Positions 39,409 through 51,200 of a DNA stretch of 64,000 bases are shown in pieces; within the stretch, counting starts at the first letter, position 1; the number at the start of each line of letters is the position of its first letter. The stretch is from Mantamonas sphyraenae (lineage: Eukaryota; CRuMs; Mantamonadidae). Both the position numbers and the translations under genes were made by a program. The stretch lies in the NCBI GenBank assembly GCA_026936335.1, contig JAPMXV010000027.1:1-64000 (forward strand), read 5' to 3'. A model generated the notes under the pieces. The model searched no databases and was not told the DNA's origin. It was given only the letters and a program-made list of their open reading frames with translations.

Positions 39409-41592
39409 TCACTCCTCCACACCCAACACCTCCCGCACCTGTTCTGGCGTATACACAAGCAACGACGACGTGTCGGTGTAGCCCGAGTTGGGAGCCAGGA
39501 TGGCGGCGTACAGCACGTCGTAGGCGCGCGCAATCTCCTGCAGCACAAGCTGCCGCACACGTGCGCGCATGGCACTGTCCATCAGCATGTCACACTCGCC
39601 CAGCTCCAACACACCTTGGTCGATGACCTCTGTGCGTAGCGAATCCAGCGAGCTCTTCATGTGCGCCTGGTCCATGCCAGGCACCTCGCTCAAGGGCGGC
39701 ACTTCCCCCTCATCCGTGCCTTCGCCGCTTCTGCGTCGCAGGCATGTGTTGACCTTGTCGGCCACATTGCAATCCGTGAGTACAGTGGACACTTGCTCGC
39801 GCACCACAGTGTTCAAATTGACCTCCAGCTGCACGCGCAGGAGCTCGCACTCGGACTTTGTAAACGCATACGCCTCCAGCGTCTGCAGGATAGTCTGGAT
39901 ACAGTTGAGCATGTACACTACACACTCCAGCGGATCCAGTCCCGCCGTACTCAGCGTGCATGACTTGAGCAGCGGTTGCACCATAGCCTTGAGCACAGGC
40001 GCAAACTCCTGGTCCTGTGCTCCGCCGCTTGTCAACGTGGCCTGGTGACTCTCCATCAGCTCATTGATTACAGCCAGCGTGTTGTGAACCTGGATTGGAG
40101 GCATGAGGTCGGACGGGGCACTCGGAGGCATGCGCACAAGCTTGTCGCCAAGCTTCCGCACCATGTCGTTAAACTCGCGTTCCGCCCGGCCTGTGCAGCT
40201 CGTGAACGTGGTACTCAGCGCGCATTCGGCGTACAACATGTCATCCACCAGTTCCTGGTAGAACTGCAGGATGTTCTTGATGCGGTAGGTGACATTCAGC
40301 TGGTTTAGCGAAAGAACAACCTGCTCCACCCGAATCTGGAAGGGTCTGCACACGCCGTCAAACGCCTGTGACAGCACCTGTGTAATGTCCTGCTGTGCTG
40401 CCTTTTGTCTTTGCTCCACCTCCTCTGCACTCTCGTGCTCTGGCTCGTCGCCTTGTTCACCGTCGTTGTCTCCGGACTGCTTGTCTGTCCCCTGCACGTC
40501 TGCGAGCTGCACCTGAAACAGCTGCCGCATGAGCTCTCGCTCAGATGCCAATGTTTGGTGGATCCAGGCACACATGTCGCTGACGTAGCGGATTGGGTCG
40601 TGCGAGTGGATCTCGATCGGACGCGGCACGCCGTTTGGCCCGCCAACCTGCAGGGCGTCGACAAACATCTTTGTCAACGCATTGCGTCGTTGAGTGGCAA
40701 TCTCTCGCAGGCATACACTGTGTGCACGTGGATGACGCCGGGGTGACGAGTGTGTGTGTGTGTGTGTGTCAGCCGGAGTTTCAGGGTGTGCCAAGAGAGG
40801 GATTCGCTCACGCAAAAACCCGACGCCCTCCTACCTGTACAAAGCCTTTTCGCTGAGCCTGGAAAGCGCAAGGGGAAGCAGTTCGTCAACAGAATCGAGC
40901 GAAGTGGCGTCGAGCTTGCGCACTTCTTGCTGGACCCAGCGGTAGAGTCGCTGGTAGGCAGCCTCCTGGTGTCCGCTCATGGTCTCCAGGATCTCCATGC
41001 CCACACGCTGGTTAGGCGAGTTGAGCAGCAACTCGTGGCACTGCGACGTGATCAAACGCACACGGTCCCAGGCATCGAAAAAGGCCCGGTCCAGCTGGAT
41101 GGTCTTTGCGGCCTTTGCTGAGGAGCGCGAGCTGCCAGCCGTGCGCACGGACGCAGGCGGTTGCAAGGCATCCAGTTGCTCCTGGGTCAGCGTGTACTTG
41201 CGCAGAAACGCCTGTGACAGAGACAAGTTGACAGTGGCGCGTTGCATGTCATTCTGCAGCACCGAGCTGGTGCGTGTGAGCTCCTTGGAAACCGCCTGGC
41301 TGGTTTCCAAGCGAGCGCTGATCTGCTCGCAGGCGTCACTCATCACATCCACGTCCTCCTTGACCTCGGCCAGTGCATGCTGCACCTTGGACAAGGCAGA
41401 CAGAAAGTCCCTGTGGATCTGCACGCCCTGCTCCTCGATGTTGTCCAGCAAGTCCAGTCTGTTCTCCACTGTGTTGGCCTGGTAAAACGTGCCCAGATGC
41501 GTCAACGCCATCAGCAGCTCCGGTGAGTCTGTCCGCGTCTCCAGGATGCGGTTCAGCCGCGCACGCAGCTGTGGATGAGACGAGCTGGTCAT
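39409..41592 (-). CDS. COG6: Conserved oligomeric Golgi complex subunit 6
   Basis: Exon 1 is 41592-40835, the intron is 40834-40718 (it contains a CA/TG repeat) and exon 2 is 40717-39409, giving 688 residues, close to the ~650 of the family. Family landmarks are the N-terminal coiled coil (LRARLNRILETRTDSPELLMAL), the stretch EAAYQRLYRWVQQEVR, and PRPIEIHSHDPIRYVSDM with AWIHQTLASE. The C-terminus is YDVLYAAILAPNSGY. COG6 belongs to lobe B of the COG tether, which keeps Golgi enzymes in place by retrograde vesicle capture. Start codons of COG6 and prefoldin 5 are 53 bases apart. Confidence 0.92.
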
Positions 41593-41645
41593 GGATTACA
41601 CTGCACCTCGCAGCGCACCCACACACACACAAACACACCCTCACA
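41593..41645. promoter_or_regulatory. 53-bp divergent promoter of COG6 and prefoldin 5
   Basis: All sequence between the two start codons. It contains a CACACACACAAACACACCC stretch and no TATA-like element. Both genes must initiate within or beyond this gap. Confidence 0.6.
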
Positions 41646-42541
41646 ATGAGCCAGTCCGAGGCCCCCGAAGTCGAAGGAGGACAGCAGCTGGACCTAAGCA
41701 CGCTTAGTCTCGAGCAATTGGGTGTCGTCAAGCAGCAGCTGGATGAGGTACGACCAAAGTTGGCGCCAAGGCTGCGGCGGGAGATCGTGATTTGCTGACC
41801 CCCCAACCCACAACCACCTCACACTTTCCGCAGGAGAACAAGGTGCTCATGCAGGGCTTCAGCAACCTCAAGGAGGCAGAGGCCAGGTACAAGATGGCCA
41901 AGGAATCTCTGAGCGAGTTCAACTCGGACAACGAAGGTGAGCGCGCTGCTGGTGATCAGCAGAGGGGAAAACGGCTGCTGGGTTTTTCACCCCCTTCCAC
42001 ATCCACTACCTGAGCACATGTCGCACACGACTCTGCCTCGCATGTCTCCACATCTCCCATGCGCTTGTCGATGTGTTTCCACTCGCCACAGGCCGCGTTG
42101 CAGAGCGTGCGACGCCGCGGGTCAGCTGCCTCAACTTGCGCGCCAACGGCCTCGGCGGTGCTGCACAGACAAACGTTGGCGACGCAGCACACACATTCCG
42201 CGCAGCGCTGACACACCTTGCACGCTTCTCCCCCCACGTGTGGCTCCACAGGCGCATCGATCCTGATTCCGCTGACGCAGTCGTTGTACGTGCCTGCCAA
42301 GCTGAACGACGTCGAGAGCGTCATGGTGGAGATCGGCACAGGCTACTACGTCAAGAAGAGCGTCGAATCGGCCACCAAGTATGTGGAGGGCCGCCAAACA
42401 AAGGTCAGCGACACGCTGAAGGGTCTGGAAAAGACCATCACCCTCAAGCAGCAGTACGCCGCCATGGCTGCTCAGATGCAGCAGAGCAAGGTCCAGGCTG
42501 CCCTGCAGCAGCAGCAGCAGCAGCAACAGAAAAACGATTAA
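41646..42541 (+). CDS. PFDN5: Prefoldin subunit 5
   Basis: Exons 41646-41747, 41834-41936 and 42252-42541 encode 164 residues. Two long coiled-coil helices flank a beta hairpin: LSLEQLGVVKQQLDEENKVL at the start, then ASILIPLTQSLYVPAKLND and VEIGTGYYVKKSVESA, the alpha-class prefoldin signature, and a closing helix ending in a Gln run. Prefoldin hands nascent actin and tubulin to the CCT chaperonin. Intron 2 (315 bases) is open in one frame and encodes a stretch that looks LRR-like, but splicing it out restores the conserved SILIPL strand, so I treat it as intron. Confidence 0.93.
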
Positions 42542-42628
42542 ACACACACACTCTCTCTCCCCACACACCACACTCGCACTTGCATCGATGCTCTTCATTG
42601 TGTGAAAGTGCTCTGGACACTCACTCCA

Positions 42629-43852
42629 TCAAAAGGCGTCGTCGCCAACAGTTGCCTCGATAACATCAGCCACGCCGCGCATCAGCTTGGCCTTGTCCTT
42701 TCCGTTCTTCTGCATCCAGGCGCCCACTGTATCGGCCGCAGACTCCACCAGCTCATCGCTGACGTCTGGCGTGTTTGCTGCCATCTGCTCCAGCAGCCGC
42801 GGGTGGTCCAGACTCTGCAGCCCGTTCAGCAGTTCTGGGTCCACCATCAGTGCAGCAGCAAGGGCAGACTGTACCATGACCCCTCCGTGCTCCGACGCGT
42901 TCCATCCCAACGCCTTGCCTTCCTCCTCGGTGATGGCGTGGCCCTTGAGAAGAAACGCCCTCAGATCCGCAAGCTGTTCAGCCGCAACCACCTCTGCAGG
43001 CACACTTGCCTTGCCGTCCAATGTTGCCGACGCCGCCACCACACCCAACGTCAGTCCAGCACTGCTGTGCAGCTTGATTTCACGTCCCGTGCAGCTTTGT
43101 GCTGGGCCCAAAGTAGCCAGCACGTCCACACACATCAGCGGCACGTCCTTGGCCATCAGTGCGCTCGCGTGCCGCACATCCTGTAAACACACCTTGGTGA
43201 GCAGGTCCAGAGCATACTTGGCTGGCTGCTCGCCTCCGCCTCCAAAGAACGTGCCGGTGTTGGGCAGGTGAGCGAATTGCGACTCAACCTCCGTGTTGGC
43301 CCTGTCCACGTGCTTGATCAGCTGGTCCACCGCATGCTCATCTTCAATCAGCTGCATGGCAAAGAATGCGTCGCTCGCAATCACCTTGGGATGCGAACCC
43401 ACCTCCCGGTACAACGTCTCGACAATCAGGTCACGCAGTTTCTTGTCCTTTTCCGCCTCCCGTGCCACAGCCATCAGCGAGTCTACGCCGTTGTGCGCAA
43501 TCACAGACACTCGATTGCGAATCACCACTGCCTGGGACGCCAGTCCGGGCCGGAAATGAACCAGCTGCTTGATATCCTTGGCCATCTGCCGACGAATGCG
43601 CACCGTCTCCGTGTCCATGTTCTTCACCAGCGACTCCACCAGTTCCCGGTTGTCTCCTGACGCAGGCTTAAAGTCTTCCATCAGCGTGTCCACCAGCTTG
43701 CCAAACAGGTTCCCCTGCGCTGCTGTGGAATGCACGCCTGCACGCTGCACCTTTTCGCCGTGCAGCACCCTCGTACTTGTGCTGCTGCTTGCACACCCTC
43801 GCACCCACGCTTTGTTCAGCCCTGCCTTGCGCAGCCCCGCTCGCTGAAACAT
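42629..43852 (-). CDS. Helical protein with a mitochondrial-type N-terminus, unknown
   Basis: 407 residues from ATG 43852 (MFQRAGLRKAGLNKAW). The first ~45 residues are rich in Arg, Ser and Ala with no acidic residue, as in mitochondrial presequences. The rest is helical and HEAT-like: KDIKQLVHFRPGLASQAVVI, DAFFAMQLIEDEHAVDQLI, ALDLLTKVCLQDVRHASAL and LLNGLQSLDHPRLLEQM. No catalytic residues stand out. It is convergent with prefoldin 5 (87 bases between stops) and divergent from the next small gene (57 bases between starts). A matrix scaffold or assembly protein is possible; no family assigned. Confidence 0.6.
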   Translation of the reverse strand: MFQRAGLRKAGLNKAWVRGCASSSTSTRVLHGEKVQRAGVHSTAAQGNLFGKLVDTLMEDFKPASGDNRELVESLVKNMDTETVRIRRQMAKDIKQLVHFRPGLASQAVVIRNRVSVIAHNGVDSLMAVAREAEKDKKLRDLIVETLYREVGSHPKVIASDAFFAMQLIEDEHAVDQLIKHVDRANTEVESQFAHLPNTGTFFGGGGEQPAKYALDLLTKVCLQDVRHASALMAKDVPLMCVDVLATLGPAQSCTGREIKLHSSAGLTLGVVAASATLDGKASVPAEVVAAEQLADLRAFLLKGHAITEEEGKALGWNASEHGGVMVQSALAAALMVDPELLNGLQSLDHPRLLEQMAANTPDVSDELVESAADTVGAWMQKNGKDKAKLMRGVADVIEATVGDDAF

Positions 43853-43909
43853 GTTCCGATTGAAAGTTGGCCCCGCTGACGTGTCCAAATCAAACAGCCC
43901 TCCTTCATC

Positions 43910-44206
43910 ATGGATCTCGACACCGAAGGCGCCAAGGCTGTGCTTGAGCGGCTTCAACTCATCACAGCGTCCATGAGTACGTACTCGGTTGTGGTCCCGC
44001 GTCTCGTGGCAGCCTTGGGCGCACACCGGCTGCGCTGCTGCGCGCGCTTACTCACAACTCCGCCCGCCCCGTACGCAGACGACATCAAACGCCGCCTCAA
44101 AGACACGGAAGTGTGTATCGAAGACATGAACGAGACACAAGACAACATCAACGGCGCGGTGACAGGCTTTGCAGCTGCATTTGGCCAGTTTGGACAACAC
44201 TCGTGA
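43910..44206 (+). CDS. 64-residue coiled-coil protein, unknown
   Basis: Exon 1 is 43910-43976, the intron is 43977-44078 (GTACGT ... GTACGCAG) and exon 2 is 44079-44206. The spliced product begins MDLDTEGAKAVLERLQLITAS and continues as an amphipathic helix with LKDTEVCIEDMNETQDNIN, ending FGQFGQHS. Size and heptads resemble small subunits of complexes such as BLOC/BORC or DASH, but no specific match is recognised. The stop is 14 bases from the XPNPEP3 stop on the other strand. The intact splice phase and codon composition support a real gene. Confidence 0.6.
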   Translation: MDLDTEGAKAVLERLQLITASMSTYSVVVPRLVAALGAHRLRCCARLLTTPPAPYADDIKRRLKDTEVCIEDMNETQDNINGAVTGFAAAFGQFGQHS

Positions 44207-44220
44207 TCGCAACGCGCCCC

Positions 44221-45728
44221 CTAGGCAACGCCTGCGCCCGTGGCCTCCACGTACTCCCTCTTGGCCCTCTCGATCTGGTCTGCGTCTTTCCAGGTGGCTT
44301 GGGTGAGCACATGAGGGCCCTCCTGTGTAAAAAGAACGTCGTCTTCGATGCGCACGCCGATGCCGTTGAACTCGCTCTTGGAGCCCGTCAAACCCTTCAA
44401 ATACAATCCAGGCTCCACTGTGACCACCATTCCGTTGCGTAGGCGCTGCATGCGCACACTGCGCGTGTCATGCACGTCCATACCCAAGAAATGGCCGATT
44501 GAGTGCGGGTACACCTTGCGGAGCTCGTGCGTCGTCATCTCAATGCCCAATTCTTCACGAAGGCCACTGAGCAGAGCCAGGGCGCTTATTTCGTGCAGGC
44601 CTTCCAGAGTCATGTTTAGCTCCTGCTGGCAAGCCTCAATGACCATACGCTGTGCCGCAAGCACGACCTCGTACACAGCCCGCTCTTGCGACGTGAATGT
44701 CATTCCCACTGGGAAGGTGCGTGTGATGTCGATGCTGTAGTTGTACAGCTCGCCTCCGGCGTCCACCAACAGCAGACCATCCTCCAGCTCGTCGTTGTTT
44801 GCTACATAGTGCAGGATCAGCGCGTTCTCCCGTGCGGCCACCACCGGTGGGTATGCCAGCCGCATGGCACCACGCATACGACACACATACTCCAGGTAAG
44901 CTTCCACCTGGTGTTCATTTTCAGTTCCCCCGAGCTGGTGCGTACCATCGCTCCATTGATTGCCTCGGCACTCAGCGCTGCACATCGTTCCATCATGGCC
45001 ACCTCTGCATTGGACTTCACAAGCCGTTGCTGCTCAACCAAAGGCGTGGCCATTCGCGGGTGTTTCTGTAGATGTCGCGACCCTTCCATCACTTTGACCA
45101 GCCGCGCCGCCTTGGCTGTGCTTTGCACCTCGGTGCTCCCACAGAACAGCACGTTGGACCGCACTGCGTCCAGTTTGCGGTTGAGCACCTGTTCAAACTC
45201 GTTTGTGGTGTATGCTTCGTCCACCCCAAAGTGGTCCATCACCCCCTCCGGTCCGCTCCTGGGTCCGTCCCAAAGCTCGCGCGCCTCGCTCCGTTCGGGC
45301 ACAAACAGCGTGCTCACCACCTTCTCTTCCACCTCCTGCGTTTCCAACACCAGAAACGCATCTGGCTCCTCAAAGCCGCACAAGTAGGCAAAGTCGGAGC
45401 TCTGACGGAACCTGTATGGGATGTCGTTGCTCATCAGCTGCTGCGACGCTCCGGCCACCACCAGCATGCTGTTACGCCCCACACGTCGCATCAGCTGCGC
45501 ACGTCGTTCACGGTATTCCTCTGCAGTGAACCCAGGCGTCACTGATGCCCAGATGCCCATCCCAACTGTGTCAGCGTGGTGCCCCCACCATCATCTGGTT
45601 GCGTTCTCTCTCTTTCCATCCTCACATTCTCCTTCCTTCACCAGATGCGGGTGAGATCCACGCAGAGGTTGTCCGTGCTTGCGCATCTTGGCTCCCTGCT
45701 GCAGCGTCCCTCCTGTCCTTCGAAACAT
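44221..45728 (-). CDS. XPNPEP3: Mitochondrial Xaa-Pro aminopeptidase (XPNPEP3/Icp55 type), one-base frame change
   Basis: Exon 1 is 45728-45626 (MFRRTGGTLQQGAKMRKHGQ, presequence-like, then HPHLVKEGE) and the intron is 45625-45566. Exon 2 begins at 45565 with VTPGFTAEEYRERRAQLM, the conserved start of the creatinase N-domain. Metal ligands of the pita-bread fold are all present: LLVDAGGE, SIDITRTFP, SIGHFLGMDVHD, VTVEPGLYL and GVRIEDDV. The enzyme trims N-terminal residues after presequence cleavage and is Mn-dependent. At a five-base homopolymer (44927-44931, G5 on the coding strand) one base is missing relative to the conserved reading (ASSG then ENEHQVEAYLEYVC). The gene is therefore split in two frames as given. 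Confidence 0.85.
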
Positions 45729-45783
45729 GCAGTGTGTCAGCGCCCTGCCTGCGCCCGGGCACTCAGACTTTCCCCCACACACC

Positions 45784-46873
45784 ATGCCGGTGAGTTACGG
45801 CTGCCTTTTCTACAAGCCCCTTCCCCCAATCCCCGCGCGCCCCGCAACACACACGCACCTCCACACCTCCATCCGTGCTCTTCTGCAACCAAAGACACGA
45901 CACACAGGTTGATGAAGCGCTGACACAATTTCGCCCCTGCCTGACTTTGGCCTCGCCGCGCTGCTTAGGTCTACCACTCCAGCTTCAAGCAAGACAAAGA
46001 GTTCCAACAGCTGTGCAAGAACTCCCTGCTGCCTCTGCGCACAAAGTTCAAGGGCCCTGCCCAGGCTGACGACTCGCTCGGTGCGTTTAGGCCGATCGGC
46101 CACAGCCCCTCCCGCCACCGATTGCTTCCCGCCTTCTATGGCCACACAGAACCCTCGTCACACCATCCATCATCCGTGTACACATAGATGGGTCTTTGTG
46201 TGTGCCACCCTCCCATGTGCATACGTTGTGTGTCTCCCTGTGTGCTCCTACGGCGCCTCGTCCCTCGTCGCGGGAGGGCTTTTTTGTGCACCCATTCGCA
46301 AGCCCGACTGGCTTTCCTCCGCCACACCTGCTTGTACACACCCACACACGGGTTGTACCACAGCTAGGGCAGACGCTGCCTCTTGCTCCATTTACCTATA
46401 CTGACACCCCTTCCTGCACGCTTGCTATTGGCGTGCTTGTGGCTACCTCGTTCCCGTGCACAGAGAAGGACGTCGTTGACGAAGCGCTCGCTTTCTTCAA
46501 GGCCAACATCCTTTTCCGCAACTTTGAGATCAAGAGCGGCGCCGACCGTGTGCTCATCTACCTCACCCTGTTCATTTCGCAGTGCCTGAAGAAGCTGGAG
46601 ACCTGCCGCGGCAAGTCGGACGCCGAGAAGCAGATGAACACCCTGGCCATCTCCTCCTTCTCTATCCCGGGTGACAAGGGCTACCCCATGAACGGAATGG
46701 TGCCCGCACCGGCCGACCGCAAGGAGGCTGACAGCATCCGCGCCTACTACATGCAGCTGCGCCAGGAGCTCACCATTCGACTTCTCGAGCGCTGCTGGGA
46801 CGAGGAGAACGACAAGCTCAGCAAGTGGTGGTCCTGCTTCTCCAAGCGCAAGTTCATGAACATGTCGTTGTGA
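45784..46873 (+). CDS. ARPC3: Arp2/3 complex subunit 3 (p21-Arc)
   Basis: The first coding exon is only six bases (45784-45789, Met-Pro). Exons 45969-46080 and 46464-46873 follow, for 175 residues. Recognised by YHSSFKQDKEFQQL, LPLRTKFKGPAQ, DVVDEALAFFKANILFRN, DRVLIYLTLFISQCLKKL, FSIPGDKGYPMNG and the end KWWSCFSKRKFMNMSL. It is a structural subunit of the actin-branching Arp2/3 complex. Introns are 179 and 383 bases. Its start is 55 bases from the divergent XPNPEP3 start, and its stop is 34 bases from the acetyl-CoA carboxylase stop. Confidence 0.95.
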
Positions 46874-46907
46874 GCTGGAAGTGCCATGAATCAACTGTCC
46901 ATTCTTT

Positions 46908-48265
46908 TCACTCCTTTGTCGACATCCCGTCTTGCAGGGAAACAAGGAAAGCCGCGCGCTGCTTCACATCCAGGGCCTGCAAGCAGTGTACCAGCGCCTC
47001 GGCGGCTGCCATGGCATCTTCCTGCATCATCTCCTGCATGCGTGCGGCAAAAGCCTGCACCTTGAGCGATTTGACAAACACGCCTTGCACCTGCGCCTCG
47101 TTCTCCATCAACCACGTCGCCACCGCCTCGTTCTGCTTGCCAGCCTCCTCCACGCTCATGCCCAGTTGCTCAGCCACCCATGCGCGCAGTTTCTGCAAAC
47201 CCTCTGCGTACGCCAGGCCGTCCACACTCTGCACAATCTCGTGCTCCAGCAGGCGCCTGCGCATGCGCCAGAAGAACCACTGGCGACTCTCCTCCCACTG
47301 CACAATGTGTTCGATCACACCCTTGGCGTGCATGCGCACGGGTGTGTCGTGCAGCGCGCAAAAGTGCGTCGCCAGCTGCTGGTACACAGGGAACAGCTCG
47401 TCCTGACGTTCTGCCAGCTTCTTCTTCAGCGCGCTCACCTCACCCGAGAGCTGCTCGCGTGCCGCCTCGTCTTGCTTCATCTCTGCCTCCAGCTCGGCAA
47501 TCTCGCCAGCCAGAGACTTGCACTGCTCGTCCGTGCGCAGCATCGTCGCGCGCACTGTCGCTCCGCGGAATTTGATCGACTGGATGCCTTCGGGCTCCAG
47601 AATGCCTGCACGTGCACGAGGGTCCGCATACATCTCCATCATGTCGCCGTTGATCGTTGCATCCAGCACCACCCACGCCCCTCCGCGCAACTCGGCGTAC
47701 GGAGGCAGGTACACAAAGACAGGCTGCGTGTACGTGCGCAGGTTGTCCACAATGTACGAGCCGTACTTCAGCACTTCGTCAAACATGTCGCGCATGCCAC
47801 CTGAGAAGCCGCGCCAGTTGGCAAAAATAACCAGTGGCAGACCCTCCTTGCTGAAATCCTGGATGGCTTGCGCCGTTTTGTACGCGCTGTCCGGGAACCA
47901 CACCTGGCCTGGCTGCTGCACCACGTGCTCGTTCGACATCTCGTCCGCAGGGTCTGCCGGTCGGATGCGCTGCACCGTGCGCGTCTCCACGGCAATCACA
48001 CCTGTCGGGATGCCTCCCAGGCGCGCTCGCCCACACACCACGGTCTCCGCCCACGCAGACAGCGTCTCCACAAACGAGCCCTGGTCAAAGAAGCCTCGCA
48101 GCAGACGCTCACCCGACGCATCCACGTCGGGCAAGCTGCCGCTAGCGATACTGCGCACGCCTTGCGAGCCAAGTGACAGAGTAAGATCACCCACGCCGCT
48201 CATGCCTGCGGGCACAACCGACATGCCACTCACAGAAGCAACATCATCGTCCACCTCTGCGTCTG

Positions 48266-48297
<32 letters not shown>

Positions 48298-51200
48298 CCA
48301 GCTCCTCCCTCCACGACCACGCCCTGCAACAGCGCACGTGGGTTGTATGCCTCACCCTTCTGTGGCACAAAGGCCACTTGGCGATCCACAGCATCGGCAC
48401 TGGGCACCACAGGCACTCCGGTGCGCTGCTTGGCCGGCAGGAAGCTCAGCCAGTTCACCAGTGCCCCCATGCCCTCGAGGTCGTTGTTCACCGTCAAATG
48501 GCTCACGCCGTTGCGGAACATGATCTTGGGTCCGCCGATCTGCAGGTTCGACGTGTAAACGTGGTGGCCCACCAGCCTATTCAGCGCAGCAAAGCCGGTG
48601 AGCAGAATCGGTGCTGTGCGCAGTTGTACCACACGCTGGCCAAGGCGCACAAGATACGCGCCAATGCCCACCGCTCGGCCTGTCACGTACGACAACGTGA
48701 CCACCTCGTCATATGCGGCCGACATCTGGCTCGCAATCGTGCCCGACCCGCGCAGGTTTTCTACGCCGATGCCGTCCTCTGTGCCGATGATGTCTGTGAT
48801 GCGGTAGCGCACCTCACCACTCTCCAGTGTCACCTCCTCCGTGACAATTGCCTGGGGATGTTTCTGCATCACGCGGCCATAGTCTCCGGCATCCAGGTAG
48901 ATGTACTCAAAGCCGCTGCCCGGCTCGCCAGCATCCTTCCACGCCACCTTGAACAGTCCGATCACTTCCTTGGCCAGTCCAATGCGTGCACCACTGTTGG
49001 CCGCCACATAGAGCAGCGGCACGCGCAGCGAGCGTGCAAGGTCCGAGCCATACTCGTACAGCTTGTCCTCCAGCACGCCAAACGACCCGCTGACGACGGT
49101 GATGTCGTTGGCAAGCATCACCACACGTCGCCCCTGCGGGTACTCTGGCGTGCGCATGGTGATGAGCCAGCCCACCATGCCCAGCGTGTTTGTGCCGGGC
49201 GGCACACCAGCCTTGAGGGCAAATGTCACCGTGTCCCTGGTCACAGGGGATCCTGCCAGAGCACTGGACGATGACTGGGCCTGCACACCCTCGCCACCCG
49301 GAGCCTGCACCACAATCTCCTCCAATTCCACGAGTGGTTCGGCAGGACGCGACTGCACGTCCACACGTGTCTCCACAGCAGCCGCCCACTGTGCGGCCAC
49401 AGCACTCTCCAGCAGGATGGGAAAGTCGTAAGCGTAACTGGTTCCCAGCACCTGCGCACGAGTGCGCTTGGCTGCCAGCTTCGAAGCCACAGGGTACGGC
49501 GCAGAGGGCGACGCAACTTGGCCGCTGTACACACGAGCGTGTGCAAGCTCTTCTGCCACCCATCCGCTCTCGGTCCACGTGTACACGTCGGTGGTAACAC
49601 ATACGCCCGCGGCAAAGCCCAGAAACACACGGCGCACGGTCTGTTCGTCGCCCTCGTTTGTGCTGACTGCAACTTCCACCTCCTGCACATCCTGCTTGGC
49701 CAGCAGGTGCACCATGCGGCCCACGAGCACATCCATGCCCTCCAAAAGTGCCTGCAGATCCACAGACAGGGAGCCGAGCATGTTCAGGAAGATGTGTGCG
49801 CCCGACGCTCGCGTGATGCCTGTGCGTGCCTGCGCATATTCCAGCGCACTCACCGCGCGCAGCAGATGCATCTCCACAAAGTTGACAATCTCCACATTGT
49901 GCGAGGCGTCGCCCTTGGCCAGCGGGATGATGCAGCGCGCAAAGAAGCGATCCTTGCTCTCCTTGGACCCGCCCACCGAGCTGCCGCCCATTTTGGCAAA
50001 CGATCGCCTGCGTGCCTGCATCGTCATGACACCGCCGTCGGTGTGCATGCCCGCCGATGCCTGGTAGATGTGGATGTTGGTCTTGTTGGTGGGGCACACG
50101 CTCAGCTCAAACTGGCTCAGACGCGGCAGCTCCAGATAGTCTGCCATCGTCGGCTCGATGTGGCGCACGTACGCGTCCTCCTTGAAGCCCAGGTAGGAAC
50201 GGAATGTAAAGATGCGCATCGGCTGCTCTTCCTCCTCCTCGCCCTCGGGCGTGAGCAGCACAAGCGACACACGACGCACACCCAGCTTGGCCAGGTTCTC
50301 CTCGCGCTCCACAAACAGCTTTTCCAAACGAGCGACCAGTTCGTCGTCGTCCTCGTCGTCCTGCAGTGCACTCGTCTGCTCCGAGCCCAGCACCACATAC
50401 AAAATGGCATTCTGTGTGCGCTCCGCCATCGACGACGGGGCGTACTGGGCAAGCAACTGAGTCAACAACGCATCCAGACGAGCTTCAACGTCGTCTGCCT
50501 GCGACCAGGCCACCAAGAAACCACGACGCGGTGCGTTGAACACATCGGCCCCCGCCGCCGCTGCCATGGCCGCCGATTCGGCTTCGGCTTCCATTGCAGC
50601 GAGGCTTCCACTGCCCTGTGCCCCGATGGTCGGCGACGAACGCACGAGCCCTGACGCAGCCATGCTGTCTACGCTGTCGATGCGCCAGATCTGCGGCCCG
50701 GTGTCCTGCTCTCGGCTGGCTCGGTTGAGCACAGAGGAGCTCAGCGACGCTCCCTCTGCCAGTTCATACTGCCAGCTGGCCAGATTGACCGGTTGGGCGT
50801 CGTCCAGCTCCAAGGTCTTGCACTCCACATCCAGGATCTGGTACTCGGCGTACTGGCGACGAATAAACGTTTGCATCGAGGCGAAGCTCAGCTGGGTCTC
50901 GGAGTGAGCCAGCATGCGGATCAGAATGTCCTCACGCACCTGGTCGTGTTCGTCTTGCACATACGGCGCAAGCACTTGACCAGCCTGCTCGGGCTTGGTG
51001 GCCTCCAGCAGCTCAGCCACGTGGCGCAGCTTCTCCGTGGCCACTTGCACCTGCTCGCTGTAGTCCTCCGACTGCAGCGACAGCATCAAGTACTTGCTGT
51101 GGATGCTCACGTCGGCAAACACGGGCTGGCGCAGCGACTCCAGCTTCTCCAGCATGGGCAGGAATGCGCGGATCTGCTTGGCCACCACATGCTGCAGCAA

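Noticed and set aside
40749-40770. TG dinucleotide repeat as a regulatory element
   Set aside because: It lies inside the COG6 intron and is a simple microsatellite; nothing else supports a function.
42073-42251. LRR-like coding stretch (CLNLRANGLGG) in the prefoldin 5 region
   Set aside because: It lies inside an intron with good GTGAGC and CCACAG ends. Removing it joins the conserved NEG and SILIPL parts of prefoldin.
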